DNA from: Euglena gracilis
Lineage: Eukaryota > Euglenida > Euglenophyceae > Euglenales
DNA: 64,000 nucleotides
Reading direction: 5' to 3'
Assembly (NCBI GenBank): GCA_039621445.1
Contig: CP154955.1
Coordinates: 31,762,542 to 31,826,541, forward strand
Positions 40,530-52,402 of this stretch are shown piece by piece. A program made the position numbers and the translations under genes. The notes beneath the pieces were generated by a model. It saw only the letters and a program-made list of their open reading frames with translations. It made no database searches and had not been told where the DNA came from. Every line of letters starts with the position of its first letter. Position 1 is the stretch's first letter.

Positions 40530-40578
40530 TGGTGTTGTTGTCGTTGTTGAGAACAACAACAACAACAACAACAACAAA
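40530..40578. repeat. (GTT)n-(AAC)n hairpin
   Basis: GTTGTTGTCGTTGTTGAG followed by a run of AACAAC: an inverted trinucleotide repeat directly next to the end of the second 1.47-kb unit. Confidence 0.85.
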
Positions 40579-42344
40579 TGAGAATGAATGAAAAAAATGT
40601 TTCATACTGCAATGCAAGTTGTGTTAAAAATATCAATCCAGAGCCCCTTCCTAACAGGGAACCCCAACCCAACCCACCCACCAACACCCACCCAATCCTT
40701 AAAAAAAAGCCAACCCCCAGAAAAAAAATGACAGACCAGCCTGGACTGACATTTGACCTATGGCTGACCCCCTGCTTTTGAAATAATTTACTCACCTTCT
40801 CGGCTGGGATCTGGATCTGGAATTACCCCAGAAAAAACCTTGCGGACTGCAAAAAGCTTCATGGTGATTTCCCACACCTTTTGTAATACTTGCTTCACAA
40901 GGTTGGTCTACTCCTGGAGAGAAATGAAGTGCAGACATGTGTGCTGTCAACAATAAAACTGTGTAATACTGCGGCTTGCTACATCATAAAAACCACTTCT
41001 CATGCATAATTTGGATTGCAATTGTGAAGGGACATTCATCAAATTATTGTTTTCCTTATCCATTAATCATAAACCCCCCGAAATATTTCCCCCCCGGTAA
41101 TACCCCCAAATAAACCCCCCACAGCCACGAAGGCAAAACCACAACTGGCAGAAATGTTGCAAAAATTACAAAAAATGATGCAATTGGTCCAAAAAATGTG
41201 TCAAAAAGAGCATTCATTGTACATTGTACAAAAAAAGCCCTCGATGACAAAAAAGCGACCTTTAGAGCATGTTCAGGAGCATTTGGGTCGATTTTTGACT
41301 TCAAAAAAATTTACCTAAATTATAAATTCAACAAAAAATAATTTCAGGGCCCCATGGACCCCACAATCCAGTGTCCAAATGACAAACTGGGAAGTTTTTG
41401 GGGAGGGCAATTGATTTTTTAGAACAGTTTGCTATCAATAGTTTGGTATTTAGTCAAACTCATTGTGATTTTGCTTTTCTGCTTTTCCGGGCATTTTCCA
41501 CATTTCCATATAAGTTCAATCTTCAATCTCACCCTCCCCCCATAATAGAAGCATGTCCACGAGTGCAGGGTCCAAAAAAAAAAACGTGCACCCTGGTGCA
41601 GTACTGATGTAGCCCTTGTTTTGATGGCAACTTGAAGGCAATCAACAATGAACCAGACAGTCCGAATTTGATGGGATGGGTTGATTGTCGCAGGTGTTGT
41701 TTAAAGAGGTTTGGACACACTTTCGATTTCAATTTCGTCTACATTTTCAATTTCAACAATTTTTCTACGGCTATTGACCCAGGTACAAAGCGCACGATTC
41801 TCAAACATTTAGTGTGGAGGGGAGCCCCCAGGGAGGCTCCAGGGAGGCTCAGGTAACCGGTTTTGTACACAGGCCGACAGTGGGACAGGTGGAGTGCAGT
41901 GATGCAATGTGTGGTGCTGTAGACTCGGAATGCATGAATCAGCAGTTGCTCACCGGGGATGTGATATGGGATACTGCAGGCACAGCGAGGCACAAGAAGC
42001 AGCGATGTGAAACATCTGGATTGTTGGCTGTTTTTTTGTGGCGAGGGAGGGACACTTAGGGGAGTGCTGCGATGCACCTCCTGCATCCACTCAGATACCT
42101 GCATCCGGAGCATCCAAAACAGCATCTGCAACCACTTCATCCGCTTTTGTCCACTTTTTACCCACTTGTACAACTTTGGCCACTCTTGGCCACTTTTGGC
42201 CACTTTTGGCCACTTTTGGCCAGTTTTGGCCACTTTGCCCAACTTTACTCACGTTTGGCCGCAGCTCCCCTGATTTATTTGGCCAATCCACCATCTGCAA
42301 CATCTGCAGCTTGACTAGCATTTGAATCTTGAGTATCCGCATCT
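40579..42344. other. No supported gene; short repeats
   Basis: A partial C-run element lies at 41070-41125 (ATAAACCCCCCGAAATATTTC, AATACCCCCAAATAAACCCC, no inverted end seen). GGCCACTTTT decamers repeat at 42178-42235. GGAGGCTCCAGGGAGGCTC at 41828-41850 resembles the array at 43998-44157, and the following TTTTGTACACAGGC is inverted there (43980). No splice-bounded exon found. Confidence 0.4.
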
Positions 42345-42880
42345 TCTCTAGTATTTGCATCTTGTGTGGCATCTTGTCAGCATCTGCATCTTTTCCAACA
42401 TCTGCATCTTGTCCAACATCTGCATCTCGTCCAGCATCTGCGTCCACTGCATCTTGTCCAGTGGCTGCATCTTGTCCAGCATCTGCAACCACTGCATCTT
42501 GTCCAGCATCTGCAACCACTGCATCTTGTCCATCATCTGCATCTTGTCCAGCATCTGCATCTCGTCCAGTATCTGCGTCCACTGCACCTTGTCTGGTATC
42601 TGCACCTTGTCCAGCATCTAGAACCACTGCATCTTGTCCAGCATCTGCATCTTGTCCAGCATTTACAACCACTGCATCTTGTCCAGCATCTGTATCTTGT
42701 CCAGCATCCGCGACCACTGCATCTTGTCCAGCATTTGCACCTTGTTCAGTGTCTGCATCTTGTCCAGCATCCACATCTTGTTTAGCATCTGCAACCACTG
42801 CATCTTGTCCAGCATCTGCATCTTGTGGCGTCTGCATCTTGCGCACATCTGCATCTTGCCTGATGTCTGCATCCATTGGC
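42345..42880. repeat. 18-bp minisatellite (TCCAGCATCTGCATCTTG)
   Basis: About 30 imperfect units of TCCAGCATCTGCATCTTG with an AACCACTGC variant at regular places. Because 18 is a multiple of three, long frames are open on both strands: the minus strand gives AGQDAVVADAGQDADAGQD-like repeats (42091-42915), the plus strand SCPASATTASCPASA-like repeats. Nothing favours one as a gene, so I call the DNA repeat only. Confidence 0.88.
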
Positions 42881-43285
42881 TCCCAACTGAGCCAAAATGA
42901 CCACCAAAGCCCCAAAGAGCAACCAAATGACCTAAACTGACTTGAAATAATCTAAATAGCCCAAAAATGCCAACAATATCCACAAAAGTTTCACAAAGAC
43001 TCACAAAAATACCCAAAATCAACAAAATGGCACAAACTGGCCAAAAATGCCATAAAGGTGTTCATATTGACCCAAATTAGCCCAATATTTGCCCAAATCA
43101 ATGCAAAACAGCCCAGATTAACAAAAAAAATAAACCCAAAATGGCCAAGATGGGTGTAATGGGAGGCTGGGAGGCCACATAGAGCTTACTCGAAACCGAA
43201 AATGCATTTATTCAGCCAGAACCTAAATTATTTGTCGCAACTTTTAATCCTGGATTGCACTGAAGTGCCTTCAACCAGGTGAACC
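42881..43285. other. No supported gene
   Basis: A-rich plus strand with CCCAAAATGCC and CACAAAA words. Nothing identifiable. Confidence 0.4.
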
Positions 43286-43600
43286 AACAGTCGCGTGGGG
43301 GGGGAAGTGGTAGCAAAACGGTATGGCAGCATGGATTGTGATGTTGCAAAAAAGGGTCCAACCAACAGTCGCGTGGGGGGGAAGTGGTAGCAAAACGGTA
43401 TGGCAGCATGGATTGTGATGTTGAAAAAAAGCGTCCCATGAAATCCAAAGTGGTGTTCATTTGGCTGTGCCCGGGGGGGGGGGGGCGGGGGGGGGGGAGG
43501 GCGGGGGGGGCCGCCCCGCCCCCCCCCCCCCCGCCCCCGGACCCCCCCCCTGCCCCCACCCCCTTCCCCTCTCCCCCCTACCCCCCACCCCCTTCCCCTG
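43286..43600. repeat. Local tandem duplication followed by G/C-run block
   Basis: CCAACAGTCGCGTGGGGGG through GCATGGATTGTGATGTTG occurs twice (43286-43360 and 43361-43425). Next is a block of G runs then C runs (43468-43600) with the potential to form a very stable hairpin. The Pro/Gly-rich frames here reflect the runs. Confidence 0.85.
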
Positions 43601-43985
43601 CTCCCCAATGACAACATCCTTTTGTGTAGACAAAATTTGGAGGACATGGCGTAAATAACAAACAGGTAAACGGTAAAAGCAAAAGCAGGCGGACATGGTG
43701 TCTTTGTGGCAAATGGATAAATGGTTTTCAACAAATTGGCGGACATGCCGTAATTAGCAACGGGCAAACGTGATTTGTGTGTGTAATCACATAAATAAAT
43801 GCATGATGAGATGAATGAGATGTTTTCAAATGGAAAGAACTGCCACAGGAACGGACGTCTCCATAAATGCGCAAAACTGTCCAGGTGCAATTGCTGTGCA
43901 GGTGCCATTGAGGTGACAAGAGGCAGGTGTGCGTGCTCTGTGCTGTGGTGCTGTGATGCAGAGGTGGAGTGTCGAACATAGCCTG
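43601..43985. other. No supported gene
   Basis: GGCGGACATG repeats three times (near 43643, 43690, 43739). Otherwise unique. Confidence 0.4.
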
Positions 43986-44157
43986 TGTACAAAACTGGTT
44001 TCCTGCCGGAGGCTCCAGGGAGGCTCCAGGGAGGCTCCTCGGGTAACCAGCCTCCAGGGGGGCTCCCCGGAGGGAGGCTCCAGGGAGGCTCTAGGGAGGC
44101 TCCAGGGAGGCTCAGGTAACCAGCCTCCAGGGAGCCTCCCTGGAGACTCCAGGTAAC
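43986..44157. repeat. GGAGGCTCCAGG short tandem array
   Basis: GGAGGCTCCAGG and GGAGGCTC units repeated about ten times, with GGTAACCAGCCTCCAGG at intervals. The unit is a near-palindrome. A short related piece lies at 41828-41850. Confidence 0.85.
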
Positions 44158-45420
44158 CAAAAATGAGGGTTCCAAATATTCTGGGACCTTCCTTGGACCA
44201 TCGCCCATCCACCCAAATCATCAAAAAAATGTGTTTTTTGGAGTTTTTAATTTTGGACCCCGTTCAAATCCCAGTCCGGCCCTTGGTTGGTCCTTTGGCC
44301 GAAAGGGGGGCGGTCCTTAAGAAAATAAAAAAAACTTTCCTGTCCCTTAAGGACTGCCCTGCCAGAAAGCGGTAAGCACGGAGGATTTGCTGGGCGGATC
44401 TTCCAAATGTGTCTGGGAAGCTATATTTTTCTACGGGTGGAAACAAGTCAAGTCGTGTGTCGGCAAGCATTGTGCATTGAATAAACATTGAATTTCAGCG
44501 AGGAAAAACAAGGGCATGGGGGACTCAATGGATGACATTGTATGGGGCATGCGCCAAAGGCGAATGGCTTCGTGAAGACAACGAACGCCATTTTGCCACT
44601 GATATTAAAATCAGACATCGGAGGTTTTATTTGATAACATTAGCGGAGTGTAGAAAATGAGAATACTATATTAATTTTCTTCACAGTATGGTCCAAGAAT
44701 CGAGAGGATCCTTGTGCAAGATACTGAAGACATTGAATAAAGAAGTGGCTCGGGGCCTTGTTCTGCATCCTGCAGTTAGATTCCATTTTGCTGACATTCA
44801 CATCCTTTCAAAGCGTCGAGCGGTACCGACAAACTTGAACCAAAATAGAAAGGACCTGCGGTGGTTTTGGAAAGGTAGGGACAGCAGACAACGCTGGAAC
44901 TTCGACCAGGAAATCTCCAACCTGTCCACCATTCACAACTCAAACCTCACGTGAAAATTCAAACATCAAAAGGGCACTCAGAACATGAAGAAATAAATTG
45001 CACAAAGAATTCAATGAAATGCCTGCTGGCCCAGATAACGAAAGTCAGCTGGTGTGCCAAAAGTTTGAGGTCTGAAGAGTGCTCTCTGAGAATTTGGGCA
45101 GCAATTTGCAAACAGATCTGAAATTCAAAAAAAAAAAAAATGTCACAGGATGTGGTGTGAAAGCGCCGTAAATGCTAAAACACATTGACTAATTTGGTGA
45201 ACAATTTTCATGCCAAACCCAATTTTCCAGAAACAAATCTTACTACTTCAAGGATGTAACTGCACAATTGACCATTCTGAGTTGGGCTACAGGTAGAAGA
45301 TGAAAGAAAATATGTGGCAAATGAAGAATTCCAAAAAAAGAATCACCTGTCGCAACGTGTATTATCACAACCGGGACCGTACCCCCAAAAACACATCCAT
45401 TTCAAGCAGGTGAAGGAGAG
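44158..45420. other. No supported gene
   Basis: An 88-codon plus-strand frame at 44688-44954 has no recognisable family or splice context. No repeats of note. Confidence 0.4.
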
Positions 45421-45845
45421 TAACCCCCCCAAAAAATAAGACCCTCCCTGGGTCGATCGAGCAAAAATCCAAAATAAGACCCCCCCCCATAAATAAGACC
45501 CCCCTTGACGGCGCGAAGCGCCGGGGACAGTGAAATTTTTCCCTGAAAAATTACCAAAAACCCCAATTTCATACACAAAAATGATGAAATTTCAAAAAAT
45601 TTCAGATTTTTGAAGTGGAAAAAACATGCTAAATGTCAAATTACACCAATTTACACATGGCGCGAAGCGCCGAAGGAAAAATTTTAGCACTCTCGGGAAC
45701 CTGAAAATGGTGTTTTTTCGGGCCCGGGTCGGTCAAGAAAAAATCCAAAAATAAGACCCCCCCCCAAAAATAAGACCCCCCCCTGGAGGCTTCCAGCAAC
45801 GGACCCAAAAATAAGACCCGGGTCTTATTTTTTTGGGGGGGGGTT
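45421..45845. mobile_element. Word-and-C-run element (AAAAATAAGACC type)
   Basis: 425 bp. Left end TAACCCCCCCAAAAAATAAG; right end GTCTTATTTTTTTGGGG plus G run and GGTTA. The word (A)AAATAAGACC with a C run recurs at about 45434, 45472, 45491, 45748, 45764 and 45808. Spacers include TGGGTCGATCGAGC, CGGCGCGAAGCGCCGG and GGCGCGAAGCGCCGAAGG. One of the clearest copies. Confidence 0.82.
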
Positions 45846-47160
45846 ATGCAACAGCTGAAAGGACCATTACAACAAGCCGTACCTTTTGGAATTGACAGCA
45901 TGTCCATCTGCAGACCAGGGAGGGAAATACGTAATGACCATTTTTCAAAAACTTTCAACAATTATTCGTATTTTGTCTCTCTTAAAAAAAGCATCAGAAA
46001 ACAATACCTTACACAATTATCAAAAACTCCCAAAATCAAAAGCAAAAAATCGAAAGGAAATCACTGCTACTTCCAGAGTGGAGGGAAAAAGTTTTGCTAA
46101 ATGCAAAGTGTTTGATACACAGAGACAAATCATGCAACATAATGAAGAAAATTACCCAGAGGAGAGGAAATTCTTTGGCAGCTGTTGGGTCGAAAAAGGA
46201 AATTTCAAAGCAAATTTGCCTGGGGTATGGGTTGCCCGGGGTTGCAGAAAGGAGCCTGGTCCAGCAATGTATTCCCCACAACCCTTTTCAACCGTAATTT
46301 GACCAGGGGCAGGTATGGTTGTTTTTTGGTTAATTTTTATAATATGGCCGATTTTTTCCTTCTTTTCCCTTTCATTTTGCATTCATTTTGTTATTGTATT
46401 TAAAAAAATATTATTTTATTTTCTCAATGTTGCTTTTCCTGCCTCACGTTGTTGTTGGCCTTTTTTATTGTTATGGTTTTTTTTAACCAATCCCCCCTGT
46501 GAGGACCCCCCCACCAACTGACCCCTCCCTTCACAGCCAGGTTTTGTGTTGAGCTCTTTCCCTGCCTGATGGTGCCAGCAATGGATGTTTGAGGGATGTG
46601 GTTGCCGGCGACTTGCAATGCACACACATAAACAAACACACCAAATTCACATATTTGGCAGAATAAATAACACACTGCGCGTGCTCAAGAACTCCAATAA
46701 AACGGTTTAGTGTGTGAAACGGACAAAAATTTACATTTTTCTTCTGAATTTTTTAATATAAACTGGCTGCCTGTGATGCAGTTTGTTTTTCCTTGCAGTG
46801 TAACAATGTTTTCATTTGTTCACAGTTTCATTATTCATGTCCAAGCAACAGAAGTTGGCAATTCAAGCCGGATTGAAACCCCCCACCCCCCTGGCCTTGT
46901 TTGCAAAGATGAAGAAATTTTCAGGTTTTCTCCAGTGGTTTATTCCCTCCAGTGGTTCACCACGAAAAGGGTGTATGCCATGGCATGGCTGTTGCCCAAG
47001 GAACCAAGATGGGAATGAGGATTATGACTGAGGACAATTATCTGTCCCTCAGCTATCAGTTTAACCCAAACAGCTTCCTGGAGATGCAACACTCGGTTTT
47101 TTGATTAATTTTTCACTTGTCTTGTGCCCCAATAGAACCGCAGGGATGCTGCAAGCGCAG
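45846..47160. other. No supported gene
   Basis: AT-rich; frames up to 138 codons at 45886-46302 without a recognisable family. Confidence 0.4.
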
Positions 47161-47164
47161 GGTC

Positions 47165-47412
47165 CAAAGAAAAGTACACCCCCCCCCGCAACAGAAGGCA
47201 GCAGTCCACTGCAAGCGCATACACCCCCCAACAGAATCACGGGTCCGCTACAAGCGCAGGGTAAAATAAAAGCCCCCCCTATTTTGATAGTATTTCTCAG
47301 GGAAATCAACAACGATCACCCAAATAGGTGCAAATAGAAGCACACCCCCCGCCGCCGGAGGCGACGGTCCGCTGTAAGCGCACCTATGCTTCTATTAGGG
47401 GGGGGGGGCATC
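47165..47412. mobile_element. Word-and-C-run element (CAGAAGCACACC type)
   Basis: Left: ACACCCCCCCCCGCAACAG; right: TATGCTTCTATTAGGGG plus G run. Inside, CACCCCCC(A/G) and GCTGCAAGCGCA or GCTACAAGCGCAG alternate three times, and AAATAGAAGCACACC faces its inverted form at the right end. Confidence 0.65.
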
Positions 47413-50400
47413 AGGGATCGATATAAAAACAATATTCCAAAATAGCAGGGTTAACGTTTTTTTGTTCTTTAAAAAAAAAGACATGTTTTTCTTTAAAAAA
47501 AACCACAAAAAAAACATTTTTTTAAAAAAGCAAAAATTGACCTTTTTCCTTGCGAAATGGCGTTTTTTTGAGGGAAAAGTTCTAAAGAATTTTATTTGGT
47601 CATCAAAAAGTGACGTTTTTTTTTAGTTTTTCCAGACCCTTCATCCGAAAATGATGTGGTTGGCAAGGCGTCGTATATGTGAAAGCCAGCGCCCTTTACG
47701 GACCACGAAGCTGCAGAAATTAAAAATGAACTTTCTAACTTTCTAAAAAACAAACCCTCCATGGCGTTCTCTTTGTATTTTTTTTAAAAAAACACATATT
47801 CTTTTTAAAAAAATGTTTTTTGTTTCAAGTAAAAAACAAGCCCGTCAACCTTGCAAAATAAACATCAAAAATGCCAAATCCCGTGTGGCAGTTCACCAAA
47901 TGCTTCATTTGGTTTGTTTTGGCATTCTTTGACCCTAAGATGAGGGACCAGTCTATTACCCCTCCCCCCTTAATTGGCCCTCCGGCCGAGCTCCAGGACC
48001 CCCCCAAGGGCCAATTATGGACCAATTATGGGACGGGACTTTGAAATTTTTCGGGTCCGGACCCCGAGGGCCAATTAAGGGGAGCTGATTCCCCCCCTCC
48101 CCTGCTGTTTGCAACAAAATGTGAGATGAATCATAATGCCCGTGGCAGCCTTGCACACACAGAAAAGGATTTTGCTTTGGCAATAGTGTTCACCAGAGCG
48201 GTTACCCACGCACAAGAGTGCTTGCCCATGCACCTTCCCATTGCCACTCAACACACTATTAGTGTCCCCATTGCACTAAAATAAACTAAAAATGACATAC
48301 CATCAGGGGGAAAACATGGACCGTCAAAAAAACGCGACACAAAAAAACAAGTAAACGCAAAGAAAAACTTAAAAAAAAATGCAAATTGCATGTAAAAAAA
48401 TACTTTACACTGGAGAGGGCTTAGAAAAACTTCGGATCTGCTGGGGAAATTTTTCATTTTGCATAAGCATTTTGTCGACCAAAAAGATGAGAAAATGACA
48501 AAAAAAATTCGATAAAATTTTTGGTTGTCAGGGAAGATCAAAGCCAAAATGAAAATTTTTTCATTGTCAAAATTCTCTCCAACAAAAATCCAAAATCGCT
48601 GGGGAAAAAAACCAAAAAAAAAGCAATAGAAACACAAAAAAAAGCAAAGTATGCCAAAATCGAAAGACACAAAAAACCCCGAAATTTTGTTTGTCATATG
48701 TGTTCCCCCCCGGACATATTGTTCCATAATACAAAAATTATGTTTTAATTTTTTAAAGGCACACCCGCATGTTGATGCGCAGCTTTTCCCCAAAAGTCTT
48801 CTTCTCCTTCAAAAAGAACTCAACATCTGAAAGAACAACACAATGACCGAATGGACATCCTGCAACCCCCATTCACCAAAGTAACAAATCCTGCATCATC
48901 GGTGGTGCAGATCAACCATCACACATAAAAGTTAACTTTTTTCAGAAATTGATAAGCTCTCCCATTACTCACTTTAAATGGGGTTCTACAGAGGCAAAGA
49001 AACAAGCAACGGTTTCTGGCAAACATACAGTCCCCCCAGTTCACTCCACTCCAAACTGAACCCACGAAAGAAAATGGGCCCCAAAGGGTCAATATTGGTT
49101 TTGGTTTTCTGGTGCATTTGGGCCAGTTGACCTCAATCAGGGTTTTTTTTTAACAACCACTGGGGGGAGGACCAGCTGAGAGGCTGGAAATGTTGGGCAG
49201 GCAGGAAAAAGGCTGCTGGCTGACCCTCCCATAGGGGTCCGTTGGAACTGGGCGCAGGGTCAAACCAGGGGCCAAAAAATCGAATGCCCCAAAAGCTGCC
49301 AATCATGCAAAAAAAAATCAATTTTTTGATCCAAAATTTTCCCTGGCTTTCCCAATCCAACCCATTTTTCGCCCATTTTTGGCCCATTTTTTGCACCCCC
49401 AAAAATCAAAAATCCATCGCTCTTCGGGCGGCTGGAAAATTATTTAAAATCGTCGATAGGAGGGGAGGAGGGTACGGGGCTGGAAAAAATCTGCTGGCTG
49501 GCTGGACCCCCTCGCAGGGATGTGGTCCACTTCAGCTTAAGAGACACCCAGTAGCCCAAAATTGAGAAATGGCACGAACCCGGGACCCTACCCCTGTCCT
49601 CAACCCCAACCTTAATCCTCTAATCTTCCCAATCTGAACTACCCCCAACCCTCCCCCCCCTACCCCACCCATTGTGCAATGTTTGCCAAAAATCATCCAA
49701 ACTTGTCCCCAAAAATGATCGATTTTGTCTGTTTTGGTCAGTACCCAAAAGAGAATGGGGTTGTTTCAGTCATCAAAATATCCCTGTCTGGGGTCCCGGG
49801 GTGGCATGGTCCGCAATCCCCCCAGCACGCATGCATGCACGGGGACAACCAGGGTATAAAGTGAGCGGGGAGGGGGGTCTGGACCCCCTCCCTGGTGGGT
49901 CGGAACCCCCTCCCCCTGCGGAAAAATATTTCCAGCGCGAAGTGAATCACCAGAAATTTTTGGGGGCCTTAAAAGGCCCAAAAATCGCGTTTTTAAAATC
50001 AGTCAAAGCAAGCACCAAAAAACCCTGGCACAGAAAAAAGTTTGGTTCCTGGGGGGGTCCCGGACTCCCTCGGTCGGGGGGGGGGTCTCCACTCGGGGGG
50101 GGGGGGGGGGGCACACCATCAGTTAACCGGCAGCAAGCATCAGTTAATCAATTAATCCATTAATCTTTGGGGGGGGGGGGGCAAAAGATCGTGTAAATCA
50201 CGAGGAGGGCAATTGATCGAATCTGCTTCTACCTCGGAAACTGTCCCAAATGCCAGTTTCAGGTGTGAAGCCAGCGTTCAAACCACTGGCTTCGCGTTCA
50301 AGACACAATTCTTGAAACCATGCATTAACAGCTCTGGCTTGACGCCTGAACCAGCGTTTCAGACCCACATTTTGCATTCCGATTTCACTTTTAACATCTT

Positions 50401-50467
50401 TGATGTCACATCGCCCTCAATCAATACCTCTTCTGGGGGGCTTTTGACAGACGGCCACAGGATTCAG
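47413..50467. other. No supported gene; AT-rich and repeat remnants
   Basis: 47413-48800 is AT-rich with A/T runs. GGACCAATTATGG and GGGCCAATTAAGGGG words sit around 47970-48085. 49140-49510 carries GGCTGCTGGCTG words as at 33.3 kb. 50040-50190 has G runs. No exon with both splice motifs and a family motif was found. Confidence 0.4.
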
Positions 50468-50469
50468 CT

Positions 50470-50790
50470 AACCCCCCCCCCGCCTATCAGAAACCCCCCT
50501 CTATCAGAAACCCCCACCTGTAAGAAACCCTTTGGGTATTTCTGGACCGACGCCCACCTATAAGAAACCCCCACCTATAAGAAACCCCTGGGGAGCTTTG
50601 AATGGCGCCAAAGGCGCCGAAAGGGAATTTTTGACTGTTTTTGGCCACTTTTTAGCCTTTTGTCAGCTCAAAGTTTTTTCGGACATTGAAACCCACCTAT
50701 AAGAAACCCCCACCTATAAGAAACCCCTCGAGCCATTTTTTTAGAAACCCACCTATAAGAAACGGCTTTCTTATAGGTGGAGGGGGAGGT
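50470..50790. mobile_element. Word-and-C-run element (CACCTATAAGAAACC type)
   Basis: Left end TAACCCCCCCCCGCCTATCAG; right end GGCTTTCTTATAGGTGGAGG. CACCTATAAGAAACC recurs at about 50517, 50552, 50570, 50695, 50712 and 50750. The middle has ATGGCGCCAAAGGCGCCG (50603-50620). Confidence 0.82.
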
Positions 50791-50847
50791 TTGCATTGTA
50801 CGCGCTCTTATTCTTGGCGCGATCAGCTGTTCCGAGATTTGACCGAT

Positions 50848-50892
50848 TTGTTCATTCATTCATTCATTCATTCATTCGTTCGTTCGTTCATC
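50848..50892. repeat. (ATTC)n/(GTTC)n microsatellite
   Basis: TTCATTCATTCATTCATTC followed by TTCGTTCGTTCG. Confidence 0.95.
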
Positions 50893-51269
50893 AGACTCAG
50901 AGTCCAGATGCCACATGACATATCAATAGAAAGCCCTCCCCAAGGGCTTTCAAATAATGGCTCATAAAGCATCAAAACCAAATATAAACACAGCCCGGCA
51001 TTGTTTGATGTTCCAAACGTGTCTCCTCCAAAAAAAATATCTTCGGAAAACAAAAAAAATAGCTCAATGCATTCCGTCAAGAGAGGCCAAATAACGTTGT
51101 GCAAACGTGCTTTTTCCCTCTTTGATTGAAACTGTGCATGGGGGCTCTGGCTTCCGCCCGAACCGGTCCTGCAACCAGTTGGGGCGTGAAATTATTTCTT
51201 GGGGATGAAAAATGAAAAGTGCCGAAAAGTGGGTAAAAATTCAATCCTGAGCAACGCCCTATCCAACGG

Positions 51270-51664
51270 TAAACCCTCTCCCAAATAATGCCCCCCCAAA
51301 TAATACCCCCCCTTGGGATCCGACTTCGGCCGCCGAAATAATACCCCCCCCCCCGGTTTCGGGCAGAAGGCCCGGATCTTTGACCTGAAAATGTTGTAAA
51401 AAATCACAATCTCTTACAACAAATTACGAAAAAAATCGATTTTTCTGGATGATCTGGCCTCCAAAAAATGCTAAATTTCGTGAGAGAGTACAAAAAATGA
51501 TCCCAAAGGGGGGTTTTGGCGCTATTCTTGCTCCGGCGGAACTTCGAAAAATTTCGAAAAATTTTGGGAAATAATGCCCCCCCAAATAATACACGCCTCT
51601 CGGGCCGGGACTTCAGGCGAAAAAATAATACCCAGGGGGGGTATTATTTGGGGGGGGGGGGTTA
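51270..51664. mobile_element. Word-and-C-run element (AAATAATACCC type)
   Basis: Left end GTAAACCCTCTCCCAAATAAT; right end GTATTATTTGGGG plus G run and GGTTAC. AAATAAT(A/G)CCCCCCC recurs at 51283, 51298, 51334, 51570, 51588 and 51623. Spacers include TTGGGATCCGACTTCGGCCG and TCTCGGGCCGGGACTTC. Confidence 0.85.
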
Positions 51665-52018
51665 CCTGACTTTCCCAGTGACTCCACGGCTGGCCAAAAT
51701 AGCACCCCCAAATCCACAGCCCCGTTTTTTGATGAGTTTTTCGGCTGGTTTTGGCCCATTTTGGGCCAAAAACGGCTGAAAAACACAAAGTTTCAAAACA
51801 TCTCAAAAACGAAAACGAATCAAAATGGAAAAAAAATGTTGTTTAAGACATCACTGAAGACATCCCTAAACCCTCTTTCATTTTCCCGCAACTCCTCGCC
51901 TGGCCGGAGAAACTTTTAGACCCATTTTGGAGCATTTTTGGGCCAAAATTGCGAAATTCCAACATCTCAAAACGTCTCAAAATCAAACAAAATGTCCGAT
52001 GACCTAAGACCTAAGACG

Positions 52019-52402
52019 GTAACCCCCCCAAAAAGTGCACGGGTGCGCACATTTCAAGGATGCAGTTTCGGACCCCAAGGGGTGCGCACTTATTAGGGCA
52101 CTGCGCACTTTTTAGGGCAAAGCCCAAAGTGCTTACTTTTCCCGACTTTTTTTCAGTTTCCCTCCTATTTTGTGATGCCAAGCAATGAATCAAATGATTA
52201 TGTGTCAAATTTGGGCTTGGATGATGGAAATATTTGGTCTGAGAAGGACAGTTCTGAGGATTGTGTGCGCTTTTCCGACCTGAGATGTGACAGCGATTTC
52301 TCCTTGGGGGTGTGCGCACATTTTTAGGGCGAACCCTTGGGGGGTGCCCACTTATCAGGACACTGCACATAATTAGGGCACTGCGCACTTATAAGGGGGA
52401 GG
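52019..52402. mobile_element. Word-and-C-run element, second GCGCACTTATTAGGGCACTG copy
   Basis: Left end GGTAACCCCCCCAAAAAGTG; right end GCGCACTTATAAGGGGGAGGG. The interior is clearly homologous to 34592-34995: GGACCCCAAGGGGTGCGCAC, GGTCTGAGAAGGACAGTTC and GCTTTTCCGACCTGAGATG. Confidence 0.78.

Noticed and set aside
42345-42880. CRISPR-like regular repeat
   Set aside because: Units are directly adjacent without unique spacers, and the genome is eukaryotic; it is a minisatellite.
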